Below the pieces are notes generated by a model. That model did not search any database. It was not told the origin of the DNA and worked only from the letters and a program-made list of their open reading frames with translations. From assembly GCA_949745595.1 (NCBI GenBank), contig CATJWN010000069.1, positions 1 to 64,000 of the forward strand: a DNA stretch of 64,000 bases, given 5' to 3'. Below, one piece after another: positions 9,819 to 21,628 of this stretch. The stretch is from an uncultured Clostridia bacterium (GTDB lineage: Bacteria > Bacillota > Clostridia > TANB77 > CAG-508). The translations under genes were made by a program, and so were the position numbers. The stretch's first letter is position 1; each line of letters begins with the position of its first letter.

Positions 9819-11052
9819 ATGAAAAAGCCAGAATTATTAGCACCAGCAGGTTCTTTTGAGAAAGCTAAAATTGCATTTATGTATGGAGCAGACGCAGTGT
9901 ATTGTGGAACACCGAAATTGTCTTTACGATCAAGATCAGAAGTTGGTGATGACGATTTAGTAAAGACTGTAGAGTATGCACATAAACTTGGTAAAAAAGT
10001 ATATGTTGCTATTAATATATATGCTTGGGATGAAACTTATGAAGAAATAAAGGCTCAGGCTAAAATATTAAATGATATAAAAGTAGATGGAATCATTATA
10101 TCAGATGGTGGTGTACTAGATACTGTGAGAGAATCAGCACCAGATGTTGAATTACATATTAGTACTCAAGCTAATACTGTAAGCTGGCATAGCTGTAATT
10201 TTTGGCATAAAAATGGTGCGAAAAGAGTAATACTTGGCAGAGAATTAAATAAAGTACAACTTAAAGAAATTATGAGAAATAAGCCAGAAGATTTAACAAT
10301 AGAAATGTTTGTACATGGAGCTTTATGTTTTGGTTATTCTGGGAGATGCTTTTTAAGTGAATTTTTAGCTGGAAGAAATGGAAACCTAGGTGATTGTGCA
10401 CAAAGTTGTAGATGGGCATATAATATATATGTTGAGGAAACAAATAATTCACGGAGATCTTATGCCAGTTGAGACAGACGAAAAAGGCACTTACATATTT
10501 TCTTCAAAGGATTTATGTTTAATAGCTGAAATACCAGAAATTGTAGATATGGGAATTGATAGCTTAAAAATAGAAGGAAGACTTAAAACAGAGTATTATG
10601 TAGCAACAGTAGTAAATGCTTATAGAAATGCTATTGATGATTATATGAAAGATCCTCAAAACTATAATCCTGAAAAATACCTAAGAGAACTTGAAAAAAC
10701 AAAAACTAGAGGTTTAACAACATTCTATTTTAATGACAGAAATAATAAAGATTTTCAAGATTATTCTGGCAGACAATACAATAGTTTTTATGAGTTTGGC
10801 GGAAAGGTTATAGAACAGTTAGAAGATGATAGAGTTTTAATAGAGATTAGAAATAAATTATCAATTGGAGATACTTTAGAGATTATTATTCCGGGTCAAA
10901 TGGAAGCAGCAGAATTTAGGATTAACAAATTGTGGAATGACGAAACAGGTGAAGAAATAGAAACTGTAAATCCAGGAAAAGCAGAACAAAAAGTAATTTT
11001 AAGTATTCCAAGAAAAGTAGAAAAAGATTGGATAATTAGAAGAAAAAAATAG
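9819..11052 (+). CDS. Peptidase U32-family protein, read through a +1 shift at CGG
   Basis: A U32-family protein of the type involved in tRNA or rRNA hydroxylation (TrhP/RlhA relatives). The N-terminal part has ELLAPAGSFEKAKIAF and the family block GYSGRCFLSEFLAGRNGNLGDCAQSCRW. The C-terminal part (GTYIFSSKDLCLI, DSLKIEGRLKTEYYV) lies in the next frame. The two frames join at the CGG at 10452-10454, where skipping C gives NNSGDLMPVE and a product of 410 residues, normal for the short U32 type. Without the shift the protein ends at 10472, losing about half. I chose ATG 9819 because GGAG precedes it and the family starts MKKPELLAP. trpS follows in the same direction. Confidence 0.85.
10452..10454 (+). 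other. CGG +1 shift site 1 (U32 gene)
   Basis: In-frame TCA CGG A; the downstream frame resumes at GGA (10453), giving Ser-Gly at residues 211-212. In frame 0 a stop follows within 20 bases. Confidence 0.85.
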
Positions 11053-11079
11053 AATTAATTTTATGGAGGTATGAAAGCT

Positions 11080-13366
<2,287 letters not shown>

Positions 13367-13374
13367 AACATAGT

Positions 13375-13410
13375 AAAATAGGCACTTTAAGGGTGCCTAT
13401 TTTTGTTTTG
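13375..13410 (+). terminator. Rho-independent terminator after obgE
   Basis: An eleven-pair stem built on ATAGGCAC/GTGCCTAT is followed by TTTTGTTTTG. Confidence 0.85.
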
Positions 13411-13441
13411 TGAATGTTTTGTAAAATAGACAAAAATAATA

Positions 13442-13470
13442 TTGACAATATAGCTAAAAAATAATAAATT
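13442..13470 (+). promoter_or_regulatory. Candidate promoter of the amylase gene
   Basis: TTGACA, 17 bases, TAAATT, 75 bases before the GTG start. The downstream leader carries AAGCACA (13514-13520) and TGTGCTT (13544-13550), which could pair around the AAAGGGGG ribosome-binding site. Confidence 0.5.
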
Positions 13471-13544
13471 AATAGCAAAGGCGGATATTATTCGTTTCGT
13501 TAACCATCAACAAAAGCACACTTTTAGTAAAGGGGGTTTTTTAT

Positions 13545-15320
13545 GTGCTTGGTAATGAAAAAATTGTGGTAAAGTATGAAAGCAGCATTGCTACCAACAC
13601 CACGACACGGGTGACACTTGAGATTGATAACGTGTTTGGTATGGTAACTGATGCAAGAGCGTGCTACAACAGGCGCGGAGAAGCTCCTGGAGCTGAAACT
13701 AGTTGTGCTTTGCAGTATGATCCTGAGAAATCGGGTGAAGACTACAGTGTATTTACTGGCGAAGTTTCTTTTAGCGATCCGGGCTACAGAACGTTCTATA
13801 TTCAGCTTTATCTAAACGGACAGTACAAGTTAATTGAGTATGACACAAATTCGCACAAAGCAGTTTTGACCGACATGCATGGCAAGGCCTTTTGGCAGGT
13901 GTATGTTTACTATGCAAAATTTAAAACACCTGACTGGCTGAAGGGTGGCATTATGTATCAAATCTATGTTGATACATTTTGCTCCAAAGATTTGCCAGAG
14001 CACTTGAAATCAAAAGTTGTAACTTGGACGACCTTTCCAAAATGGAGACCTGATGCTGACGGTATATACCGGAACGATCAGTTCTATGGCGGAAATCTTA
14101 GGGGAATTATCTCTAAACTGAACTACCTTAAGTCTCTTAATGTAACTGTGATATATCTCACACCAATACTAAAGAGCAGTTCTTCTAACCGTTATGATAT
14201 CGATGATTATGAGCAAATCGATGAAATGGTTGGAACTTGGGATGACCTGAAAGAATTACACGAAAAGGCAAACTCTTTGGGAATGAAGCTGGTTGTAGAT
14301 ATGGTGTTTAACCATTCTGGAAGTGGAAATGAGCTGATTACCAAAGAACCGGAAATGTACGATTGGATTAAGAAGTACACAGAAGCTAAGTGCTGGTGGG
14401 GCTACAAGAATCTGGTAGAGTTCAACAAGAATTCTGACAAGTTCTATGAGTACCTATTCAGATGGCTTAAAAAGTACAGCGGATATGTGGACGGCATTCG
14501 TCTTGATGTCGCAGACAACCTGCCTGACAGAGTCCTTATCTTCATAAAAGAGCATTTTGGGCTTTATGTATTGGGCGAGGTTTGGAAAAATGCGGTACTT
14601 GGCGACAGTCGAGATTTCTTAATTGGCGACAAGCTAGATGGAGTCATGAATTATCAGACTGCCATTGCTATCTATCGCTACTTAAGATGGGGGAATTTTG
14701 GGAACTTTAAGCAGATTATGCGGGAACTCGAGCTTTATCCTCCGCAGTCACTTGATGTGTCTCCGATTTTCTTAAGCTCACACGATACTCCGAGGATTTC
14801 CAATAATCTTGTTGGAGATTTCATGCAAGCTGATCCGAGATTTGAGACTACTTGGGCAATGGAACAGAACGACTACTGGCTGGTGAATGGTGCCTTTGAC
14901 ACCTATAAATTCAGAAGCTGGGAGTACGAACATGACTCTATACCCAACGACAGAGCAAGATTAGCAAGAAGTTTAAAGAAACTGGCAGTTTTTATGCAAT
15001 ATACTTTGCCAGGCTTACCTTCTATTTTTGCTGGAGAAGAAGCAGGTGTTGTGGGATTTAAAGATCCCTTCAACAGAAAGCCTTTCCCATGGGACAATAT
15101 CGACCAAGATATGTATGAATTCTATGCAACTATGGGGGATTTCCGTATATCGCATAGGCAAGTTTTCGCTGACTCTCGCAATTTCAAGGTTTTGGGAGGC
15201 GATGAGCAAAAAGCGTTCTATAGAAGAGGAGAAATGCGATTTACAGTTAACAAAGTTAATATGGAAATTAGAGCAGACCATGAATTTGGCGGCACGGCTT
15301 TTAAGCTTTGTGTTGCTTGA
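13545..15320 (+). CDS. GH13 alpha-glucan hydrolase (neopullulanase/maltogenic amylase-like), probably transferred
   Basis: A 591-residue glycoside hydrolase of family 13. An N-terminal beta-sandwich (about 1-125) precedes the catalytic barrel. The four conserved regions are VVDMVFNHSG, GIRLDVADN (nucleophile Asp), GEVWKNA (acid/base Glu) and SSHDTPR. It has no signal peptide, so it probably acts on imported maltodextrins. The start is GTG, 8 bases after AAAGGGGG. Codon use is unlike every neighbour: CTG, CCG, CGC and CGG are common and GC is clearly higher. It contains three in-frame CGG codons (13608, 14070, 14721) and the frame stays open through all of them. In all other genes here CGG marks a +1 shift. 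Recent acquisition is the likely explanation. Whether it is expressed is uncertain. Confidence 0.88.
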   Translation: MLGNEKIVVKYESSIATNTTTRVTLEIDNVFGMVTDARACYNRRGEAPGAETSCALQYDPEKSGEDYSVFTGEVSFSDPGYRTFYIQLYLNGQYKLIEYDTNSHKAVLTDMHGKAFWQVYVYYAKFKTPDWLKGGIMYQIYVDTFCSKDLPEHLKSKVVTWTTFPKWRPDADGIYRNDQFYGGNLRGIISKLNYLKSLNVTVIYLTPILKSSSSNRYDIDDYEQIDEMVGTWDDLKELHEKANSLGMKLVVDMVFNHSGSGNELITKEPEMYDWIKKYTEAKCWWGYKNLVEFNKNSDKFYEYLFRWLKKYSGYVDGIRLDVADNLPDRVLIFIKEHFGLYVLGEVWKNAVLGDSRDFLIGDKLDGVMNYQTAIAIYRYLRWGNFGNFKQIMRELELYPPQSLDVSPIFLSSHDTPRISNNLVGDFMQADPRFETTWAMEQNDYWLVNGAFDTYKFRSWEYEHDSIPNDRARLARSLKKLAVFMQYTLPGLPSIFAGEEAGVVGFKDPFNRKPFPWDNIDQDMYEFYATMGDFRISHRQVFADSRNFKVLGGDEQKAFYRRGEMRFTVNKVNMEIRADHEFGGTAFKLCVA

Positions 15321-15385
15321 TAGCAGTTTTTGTTTTGCCAATATAGTAGTGATTATTTAAAACAATTTGAAAAATACCAAAGCAA

Positions 15386-15413
15386 AAGCACGCTGGGACT
15401 TCCCAGCGTGCTT
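15386..15413. terminator. Bidirectional terminator between amylase gene and glmS
   Basis: A perfect 13-pair stem (AAGCACGCTGGGA/TCCCAGCGTGCTT) with a two-base loop lies between convergent genes. T-rich sequence follows on both strands. Confidence 0.88.
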
Positions 15414-15432
15414 GAATTTGTTTATTATTTAG

Positions 15433-17271
15433 TTATTCAACTGTAACTGATTTTGCAAGGTTTCTTGGTTTATCAACGTCTAAACCCTTTTCTTTTGATA
15501 TAAAGTATGCAAAAAGTTGCATTGGTATTATTGAAAGTAAAGGAGAAACATATTCTGATGCTTCAGGTATACGAATAACTTTATCGAAATCTTTATCTCC
15601 TAAATCTTGGTTGGTAACGATCAAAGTTTTTGCGCCACGACTAATTACTTCTTGTAAATTGCTAACAGTTTTTTCTACAAGATGTGGAACTGTTAAAAGT
15701 CCAACTACTGTAATACCATTTTCAATTAAAGCAATAGGTCCATGTTTTAATTCTCCTGCAGCATAAGCATCTGAATGTATATATGAAATTTCTTTAAGTT
15801 TTAAAGATGCTTCTAAAGAAGAAGAATAGTCAAGACCACGTCCTAAGAAGAAAATATCTTTTTCTTTATACACTTTATTTGCAAATTCTTTTACTTCATT
15901 TGCAAGTGCTAAACATTTTTCAGTTTTAGCAGGTATTTCTAAAAGTTCTTTTTTCATTAATTCAACTTTATCTAAGTTAATTCCTAAGATTTCAGCAAAA
16001 TAAAGTGCTAGAATGTCAAGTAACATTATTTGTGCAGTATATGCTTTTGTTGAGGCAACAGCTATTTCAGGACCTGCATGAGTATATACTGTGTAATCTG
16101 CTTCACGAGTAATTGAACTTCCAATTACATTTGAAATAGCAATTGTTTTTGCACCTTTTTGTTTAGCAAGTTTAAGTGCTGCTATAGTGTCAGCTGTTTC
16201 ACCAGATTGACTAATAAAAATACATAAAGTTTTATCGTTAACAAGTGGGGTTCTATATCTAAATTCTGATGCAACATCAACTTCTGTTGATATTTCACAG
16301 ATTTGTTCTAATACTGTTTTAGAAGCAAGACCTGCGTGCATAGCAGTACCACAAGCTATAATAAAGATTTTATTTATACTTTTTAAATATTCTTTTGATA
16401 AGTTTAAACCGTCAAATTGACAAGTTCCGTTTGTTACAATATGAGAACCGATAGTTTCTCTAATAGAACGAGGTTGTTCATAGATTTCTTTTAACATAAA
16501 ATCTGCATAACCGTCTTTTTCAGCAGCTGCAGCGCTCCATTCAATACTAGTTACAGATTTTTCTATTTTATTTAAGTTATTATCATAAAATGTCACTGCG
16601 TCACGAGTAAGGTAAGCGAATTCTAAGTCATTTAAAAGATAGAAGTTCTTTGTAAATGAAAGTATTGCAGGTATATCTGAGCTTACATAGTTTTCAGTTT
16701 CACTTGTTCCAATAACTAAAGGACTATCTTTTCTAACAACAATCATACTATTTGGGAAGTCATTGCAAAGTATTTCAAGGGCAAAACTTCCTTTTAATAA
16801 TTTACAAGTTTTATTTACTGCACTTAAAAATTTAGTTTCTCCAGTTTCGGTACTATTTTTATAGAAATAATGTATATAGTTTGGTATAACTTCAGTATCA
16901 GTTTCTGATAAGAATTTATAACCTTTATCTTCTAACTCTTTTTTTAGTTCAGCATAATTTTCTATTATACCATTATGAACTACTGCAAAGCTATTTGAAT
17001 TATCCATATGAGGATGAGAGTTTATACTAGATGGTTTTCCATGAGTTGCCCAACGAGTATGAGCAATTCCTAAAGTACCTTCTAAGCTTTCGATTTCTTT
17101 CATTGAAAGTAGGTCATTAACACGACCTTTATTTTTAACATTTTTAATTCCTGTTTTTTCCATAGTTGCGATTCCTGCTGAATCGTAACCTCTGTATTCT
17201 AGACGTAAAAGTCCATTAATAAGTATAGGCTCAGCTTTTTTTGGGCCTACATATCCAACTATTCCACACAT
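15433..17271 (-). CDS. glmS: Glutamine-fructose-6-phosphate aminotransferase
   Basis: Makes glucosamine-6-phosphate from fructose-6-phosphate and glutamine, the entry step to UDP-GlcNAc and peptidoglycan. The N-terminal glutaminase domain starts MCGIVGYVG with the catalytic Cys2. Two SIS sugar-isomerase domains follow (about 290-420 and 460-600), including ACGTAMHAG and ISQSGETADT. The C-terminal DKPRNLAKSVTVE is family-typical. The length is 612 residues. The upstream leader is a glmS ribozyme, so expression should fall when GlcN6P is high. glmU lies at 38 kb in the same window. Confidence 0.98.
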   Translation of the reverse strand: MCGIVGYVGPKKAEPILINGLLRLEYRGYDSAGIATMEKTGIKNVKNKGRVNDLLSMKEIESLEGTLGIAHTRWATHGKPSSINSHPHMDNSNSFAVVHNGIIENYAELKKELEDKGYKFLSETDTEVIPNYIHYFYKNSTETGETKFLSAVNKTCKLLKGSFALEILCNDFPNSMIVVRKDSPLVIGTSETENYVSSDIPAILSFTKNFYLLNDLEFAYLTRDAVTFYDNNLNKIEKSVTSIEWSAAAAEKDGYADFMLKEIYEQPRSIRETIGSHIVTNGTCQFDGLNLSKEYLKSINKIFIIACGTAMHAGLASKTVLEQICEISTEVDVASEFRYRTPLVNDKTLCIFISQSGETADTIAALKLAKQKGAKTIAISNVIGSSITREADYTVYTHAGPEIAVASTKAYTAQIMLLDILALYFAEILGINLDKVELMKKELLEIPAKTEKCLALANEVKEFANKVYKEKDIFFLGRGLDYSSSLEASLKLKEISYIHSDAYAAGELKHGPIALIENGITVVGLLTVPHLVEKTVSNLQEVISRGAKTLIVTNQDLGDKDFDKVIRIPEASEYVSPLLSIIPMQLFAYFISKEKGLDVDKPRNLAKSVTVE

Positions 17272-17309
17272 ATATTTATCTCCTTTAAAGAAAAATGTAT
17301 GTAGCTAAA

Positions 17310-17470
17310 AATCTAAGTTACTTCATATTACCTCTGTTATAATATTGCTACTACTTTTTAATAATATGTATTACGACAGTAACCTTTGCCGTGAAACCAT
17401 CCGCCGAGTCTTTCGATAAGTTTCTCCTCGTCAACACTGGCTTTCTCCCAGTGTCCAGGCGCTAAACAAT
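17310..17470 (-). ncRNA. glmS self-cleaving ribozyme/riboswitch
   Basis: The leader of glmS on the minus strand carries the ribozyme core in order: AGCGCCTGG at the cleavage site, a P2.1 stem (CACTGG/CCAGTG), GTTGACGAGGAG, TTATCGAAAGACTCGGCGGA, then the P3/P4 region with GTTAC/GTAAC. Cleavage is expected between A (17463) and G (17462). Known glmS ribozymes use GlcN6P as catalytic cofactor, and the cleaved mRNA is degraded. End points of the 3' side are approximate. Confidence 0.93.
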
Positions 17471-17558
17471 TAGATAAACTCCTTTCATAATATTTCTAGA
17501 TTCTAAACCTACATCATACATATAGTATATTATAATTGTGTCCATTGTGTGAAAAATC

Positions 17559-17595
17559 AATATAACATTTTTATTACAAATATATTTGTTATATT
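17559..17595. repeat. Inverted repeat in the glmS/17662 divergent region
   Basis: AATATAACA (17559-17567) and TGTTATATT (17587-17595) are perfect inverted copies 19 bases apart. The right arm touches the -35 box of the plus-strand promoter. It is a possible operator or a chance AT-rich match. Confidence 0.35.
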
Positions 17596-17622
17596 GAAAG
17601 TACCTCTTTTTTTATATATAAT
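17594..17622 (+). promoter_or_regulatory. Sigma-A-type promoter of the pilin-like gene
   Basis: TTGAAA, 17 bases, TATAAT, 40 bases before the ATG at 17662, which is preceded by AGAAAGGA. Confidence 0.7.
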
Positions 17623-17661
17623 TTGAAGTGGAATATAACCTTTTAGAGAAAGGAATTATAA

Positions 17662-18822
17662 ATGAAAAAAGTTAAAAATCAAAGAGGTGCAATTTCATTA
17701 TTTGTAATACTTGCAATGCTATTTTTTATGGCATTTATGATAGGAGCTTACAGTATTACTACTAGAAGAAATTCTGCACAATTAGATGCTGCACGTGAGA
17801 CTGCAAAAATATATTCAATGGGAGTTGATCCTAATACTGCGTATGACTCTATGTTGTCAATTACTTCAGGAAGTGTAGTTCCTATTTCAACAATAGAGCA
17901 ATTAAAGACTTTAAAAGCTATAACTGAAAATGATGCACCAGAAGTTAATTATACAATAAATGGAAAGCTATATACTTATAAAAAATATAAAACACCAACA
18001 GATGATGCTACAAAACCTAATATTACTTATATATTAAATAATGATATAATTTTAGATTTAGAGACCGAGATAAATAAAAACAAAATGAATGTAAATTTAT
18101 ATGATTATATGTTATATGATAAGACAAATTATAATATTAACTTAAATAATCATAATATATATTATAGATTTGCAAGAGATAATAGTTTATGGAAATGCGT
18201 ATTCTATCAAAACAACTACAAAACAGATTTAGCATATAACGCAGATACTGACATTTTAGGTGGTGGTTCAGAAGATAACTTTATAAATGTTTCTAAAGAT
18301 AATGCAAAGAAGTCTTTTACTCCAAGATTATATAGTATTTTAGATGGTGGACTTACATCATTTAAGAACAGCAATAGTAGCTATTATGAATTTCTATTAG
18401 CATATAACTGTGATGAAAACGGAGAGTTCAACATAACAGACGGTGTATATAATAGATGGTCACAGACAAATGATCCAACGAAAGAGACAGAGGTAGTTAC
18501 TACTACATCAGACACAACAAATACTACTACAACCGATACAGTTAGTGTAACACAGCCAGTAGCAGGATATTCACCAATATCAATTGGATTAACAACAGAT
18601 TCAGTTAGAGATAATTATTGGGGTGGTTTAACACTTTCAACAAGTGCTGCAGCTTATTTAGATGGCTCAGTAGGGCATAATGATTGTTACTACTCAGTAG
18701 GTACAGTTCAAAACTTTGGAAGATATGGAACTCCAGTATCAGATTATAACAACACGGCAACTGGTGGTAAGAAGGCTTTAAATTCAGCTAGTCAAACTTT
18801 ATTATTTATACGTGCAAAATAA
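17662..18822 (+). CDS. Pilin-like or surface-anchored protein of unknown function
   Basis: A 386-residue protein with a short basic N-terminus (MKKVKNQRG) and one long hydrophobic helix (AISLFVILAMLFFMAFMIG). This resembles prepilin-like or TadE/TadG-type N-termini, though the usual Glu+5 is absent. The rest is hydrophilic and rich in Asn, Asp, Thr and Tyr, with a threonine-rich linker near residue 280 (VVTTTSDTTNTTTTDTV) suggesting an extracellular domain. No partner pilus genes are adjacent. It is monocistronic, with a good promoter. Function unknown. Confidence 0.75.
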   Translation: MKKVKNQRGAISLFVILAMLFFMAFMIGAYSITTRRNSAQLDAARETAKIYSMGVDPNTAYDSMLSITSGSVVPISTIEQLKTLKAITENDAPEVNYTINGKLYTYKKYKTPTDDATKPNITYILNNDIILDLETEINKNKMNVNLYDYMLYDKTNYNINLNNHNIYYRFARDNSLWKCVFYQNNYKTDLAYNADTDILGGGSEDNFINVSKDNAKKSFTPRLYSILDGGLTSFKNSNSSYYEFLLAYNCDENGEFNITDGVYNRWSQTNDPTKETEVVTTTSDTTNTTTTDTVSVTQPVAGYSPISIGLTTDSVRDNYWGGLTLSTSAAAYLDGSVGHNDCYYSVGTVQNFGRYGTPVSDYNNTATGGKKALNSASQTLLFIRAK

Positions 18823-18901
18823 ATTTAATTAAATAGTCATAAAAAAGGTACTCCTTAATATACTTTACTAAAAAGTGTACAAAATTAGGGGGTATTTTTT
18901 T

Positions 18902-20381
18902 ATGGAGAACTTAAATATATATCAAGATATTAAAACTAGAACAGAAGGAGATATATACATAGGAGTAGTAGGACCTGTAAGAACTGGAAAGTCAACTTTT
19001 ATTAAAAGATTTATGGAATTGTTGGTTTTGCCTAATATAGAAAATGGATACAAAAGAGAAAGAGCAATTGATGAACTTCCACAAAGTGCTGGTGGAAGAA
19101 CAATAATGACTACTGAGCCTAAATTTATTCCGAACGAAGCAGCACAAATTACATTAAGTGATAACATTAAGCTTAAGACTAGATTGGTAGATTGTGTCCG
19201 GATATCTAGTTAATAATGCAATTGGCTATATGGAGGATGAAATGCCAAGAATGGTAAAGACTCCATGGTCAGACCAAGAGATGCCGTTTGAAACTGCAGC
19301 AGAGCTTGGAACTAAAAAGGTAATTGTTGAACATTCAACAGTAGGTATCGTAATTACTACAGATGGTTCAATTACAGACATACCAAGAGAAGATTATGTT
19401 CAAGCAGAAGAAAGAGTTATTACAGAACTAAAGGAAATGAATAAACCTTTTGTTATTTTAATGAATTGTTTAAATCCTTATGACTCATATAGTATTAATT
19501 TAGCAGAAGATTTGTCAAATAAATATGGAACACCAGTAATTCCAGTTAACTGTGTAGACTTGAATTTAGAGGACATTAATAATATTTTTTCTAAAATCCT
19601 ATACGAGTTTTCAATTGAAAGAATAAATGTAAATTTCCCAACATGGATTAATGGTTTAGACTTTAATAACAGCTTAAAACAGGATTTATATGCTAAAGCT
19701 AAAGAGACTTTTGAAGGTGTAAGCAGAATAAAAGATATAGGAAATTGTTATTCTAAGTTTACTGAGTGTGAAGCTGTAAAAAATGCGAAATTAGAACAAA
19801 TAGACCTTGGAACTGGCGAAGTATTTGTTGATGTTGAAATCGAACAAAGTTTATTCTATCAAATGATAAGTGAAATAAGCGGACAGAAGATTGAAAACGA
19901 AGGTGATTTATTCTTATGTGTTTCAAACTTTTCTAAAGTTAAGAAACAATATGATAAAATGGCATATGCTCTTCACGAGGTTAACGAAAGAGGCTATGGT
20001 ATAGTGTCACCAGGTATTGATGACCTTATTTTAGAAGAGCCAGAAATAGTAAAACAAGGACAGAAATATGGTGTAAAACTTAGAGCTAAAGCACCATCAA
20101 TTCATATGATGAAGATTAGCACAGAAACAGAAGTATCACCAATTGTTGGTAGTGAAAAACAGTCTGAAGATTTAGTAAAATACTTGCTTTCAGAGTTCGA
20201 GAGCGATCCTAAGAAAATTTGGGAATCTAATATTTTCGGAAAGAGCTTACACGAGCTTGTAAATGAAGGCTTACAAAACAAATTAGTAAGAATGCCAGAA
20301 GAGGCTCAAAAGAAACTTCGTGAGACTTTAGAAAGAGTTGTAAACGAAGGCAGCGGCGGATTAATTTGTATTATATTATAA
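18902..20381 (+). CDS. spoIVA: Stage IV sporulation protein A, read through a +1 shift at CGG
   Basis: ATPase that polymerises on the forespore surface to form the basement layer of the spore coat. The N-terminal P-loop is GVVGPVRTGKSTFIKRF, followed by PQSAGGRTIMTTEPKFIP. After residue 99 (LVDCV) the frame changes at CGG 19199-19201. Skipping C continues GYLVNNAIGYMEDE, the conserved block after DCVG. The joined product is 492 residues, the length of Bacillus subtilis SpoIVA. Without the shift the protein would stop at 19213 with only the P-loop region. I chose ATG 18902, with AGGGGG upstream, over GTG 18875. SpoIVA implies an endospore former. Confidence 0.93.
19199..19201 (+). other. CGG +1 shift site 2 (spoIVA)
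   Basis: In-frame GTC CGG A; translation must resume at GGA (19200), giving Val-Gly at residues 99-100 in the conserved DCVGY block. Confidence 0.9.
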
Positions 20382-20422
20382 GAACCTCACCCACCTTGTT
20401 GTTCCACAATAAAAACAAAATT

Positions 20423-20450
20423 CCAAGTGTAATAAACACTTGGCTTTTTT
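20423..20450 (+). terminator. Rho-independent terminator after spoIVA
   Basis: An eight-pair stem CCAAGTGT/ACACTTGG is followed by CTTTTTTG, 42 bases after the spoIVA stop. Confidence 0.85.
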
Positions 20451-20548
20451 GTTTTGTTTGTAAATTTTTAGCTAATTTTGAATTTTTAAATGTATAATCT
20501 AAATGGGGAAAAAGAAATTAGAGAATTCACCTTTCTCTAAAATGTATA

Positions 20549-20710
20549 ATGAAAGGGGATTATTATGAAGAAAATCTTTGTATCAAAGAGGATTTTGTGA
20601 CGACAGTATTTGCAGATTTACATTATGCAGGAAAAGCTAGATTCTTTTATGTAGAAGGAAAAGATAACGGATTTGAATTAATATGGAACAATAATGAACA
20701 AGGGGAGTAA
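20549..20710 (+). CDS. Short ORF or gene remnant of unknown function
   Basis: A 53-codon frame starting MKGDYYEENLCIKEDF and ending NNNEQGE. The best ribosome-binding site (AAAGGGG) serves a different ATG at 20565, whose frame stops after 11 codons. The region may therefore be the decayed or frame-disrupted remainder of a longer gene. No CGG is involved here. Codon use fits the chromosome. I do not recognise it. Confidence 0.35.
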   Translation: MKGDYYEENLCIKEDFVTTVFADLHYAGKARFFYVEGKDNGFELIWNNNEQGE

Positions 20711-20716
20711 GATTAG

Positions 20717-20866
20717 ATGAATAGAAAAAAGAAAATAATAGTAGTTAGTATTTCGAATTTTGTAATATTGTTGATAATAGTATGTATACTTGTAACTTCA
20801 AATAATAAAAGACAAAATTTATATTTAGATAAAATAAAAGATAAATATATAGTTAAATATGAGTAG
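20717..20866 (+). CDS. Small single-pass membrane protein
   Basis: A 49-residue frame: basic start MNRKKK, one hydrophobic segment (about residues 7-28) and a charged tail ending YIVKYE. It lies 6 bases after the short ORF and 9 bases before the next gene. The pattern of a short anchored protein resembles N-termini of DUF3139-type proteins, but this is not a firm match. Function unknown. Confidence 0.5.
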   Translation: MNRKKKIIVVSISNFVILLIIVCILVTSNNKRQNLYLDKIKDKYIVKYE

Positions 20867-20875
20867 GGATGATGA

Positions 20876-21274
20876 ATGAAAAACAAATACAAAAAAATAT
20901 TAAAAATAATAGTTATAGTCGGTTTAATAATAATGTATGTAAATAGTCCTTTTTGTAGTACAACTTGGAATATATCTAAGGAAGGGCAAAAAGAATTAAT
21001 GAGTGTATTAGAAATAAAAAATGCTTCAAGTTTTAAATTTGTACATATAAAATTAATTTATAGTCATGGACTAGAACGTTGCTTAGAGCTTAAATTTAAA
21101 ATATCAAATGAAGATTATGAGAAAAATGGGTTAAAATATGGTGAAGCGTTTGAAGAAGTGTTGCTTGATTGTAATTATATAGAAAAAGAAAAAAACGGAA
21201 TATATAGATGTGTAGTAAGACGAACTAATACTAATAATTATGAATTTTATAGAAAACTTAATGATATAAAGTAG
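20876..21274 (+). CDS. Putative exported protein of unknown function
   Basis: A 132-residue protein with a basic start, one hydrophobic segment (about 9-22, KIIVIVGLIIMYV) and a mixed charged domain with several cysteines (C27, C72, C100, C114 approximately). It follows the small membrane ORF closely and may share its transcript. It belongs to a run of short orphan genes between spoIVA and the SUF operon. I do not recognise the family. Confidence 0.6.
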   Translation: MKNKYKKILKIIVIVGLIIMYVNSPFCSTTWNISKEGQKELMSVLEIKNASSFKFVHIKLIYSHGLERCLELKFKISNEDYEKNGLKYGEAFEEVLLDCNYIEKEKNGIYRCVVRRTNTNNYEFYRKLNDIK

Positions 21275-21403
21275 ATAAGTTTTTTCGATATACTACTTAG
21301 TTTTATGATAATATAATAAGATTGAATAGTATGTTAATTGACATTTATTGGAATAAGATGTTACTATAGAAATAATTTCAAATAAAAGATTGGAGCAAAT
21401 AAA

Positions 21404-21628
21404 ATGAATTTATTAATAGCTTTTTTAACAGTAATTTCTATATGTATATATTATATTTTAACTTTTTGTTGTGTAGGTCGATATTTTGTAAAAGGCTTAG
21501 TGCTTTTTGTACCAATAATAATTTTGTTAATATTAAAATTCTTAATGAAAAATAAAAAAATTAAGGAAAATATTGCTGTTTGTTCCTCAATTTTTATAAG
21601 GTGGAATGGTAATGCAATTAGAGTTTAA
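21404..21628 (+). CDS. Small membrane protein of unknown function
   Basis: A 74-residue frame with two hydrophobic segments (about 3-24 and 30-47) followed by a short basic tail. Its end overlaps the start of the next gene, which suggests coupling. The C-terminal SSIFIRWNGNAIRV lies over the next gene's ribosome-binding site, so the true product may be only loosely constrained there. Function unknown. Confidence 0.45.
   Translation: MNLLIAFLTVISICIYYILTFCCVGRYFVKGLVLFVPIIILLILKFLMKNKKIKENIAVCSSIFIRWNGNAIRV

Noticed and set aside
11053..11079. T-box riboswitch upstream of trpS
   Set aside because: Only 27 bases separate the preceding stop codon and the trpS start, too short for a T-box.
13511..13550. 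RNA thermometer at the amylase start (AAGCACA pairing TGTGCTT around the ribosome-binding site)
   Set aside because: Seven pairs with a 23-base loop is weak and may be chance; noted only with the promoter entry.
13608..14723. Treating the three CGG codons in the amylase gene as shift sites
   Set aside because: The frame stays open with correct GH13 motifs before and after each, so a shift would destroy rather than restore the protein.
17395..17462. The GC-rich stretch upstream of glmS as a tRNA or small ORF
   Set aside because: Read on the minus strand it matches the glmS ribozyme core; no cloverleaf or acceptor end is present.
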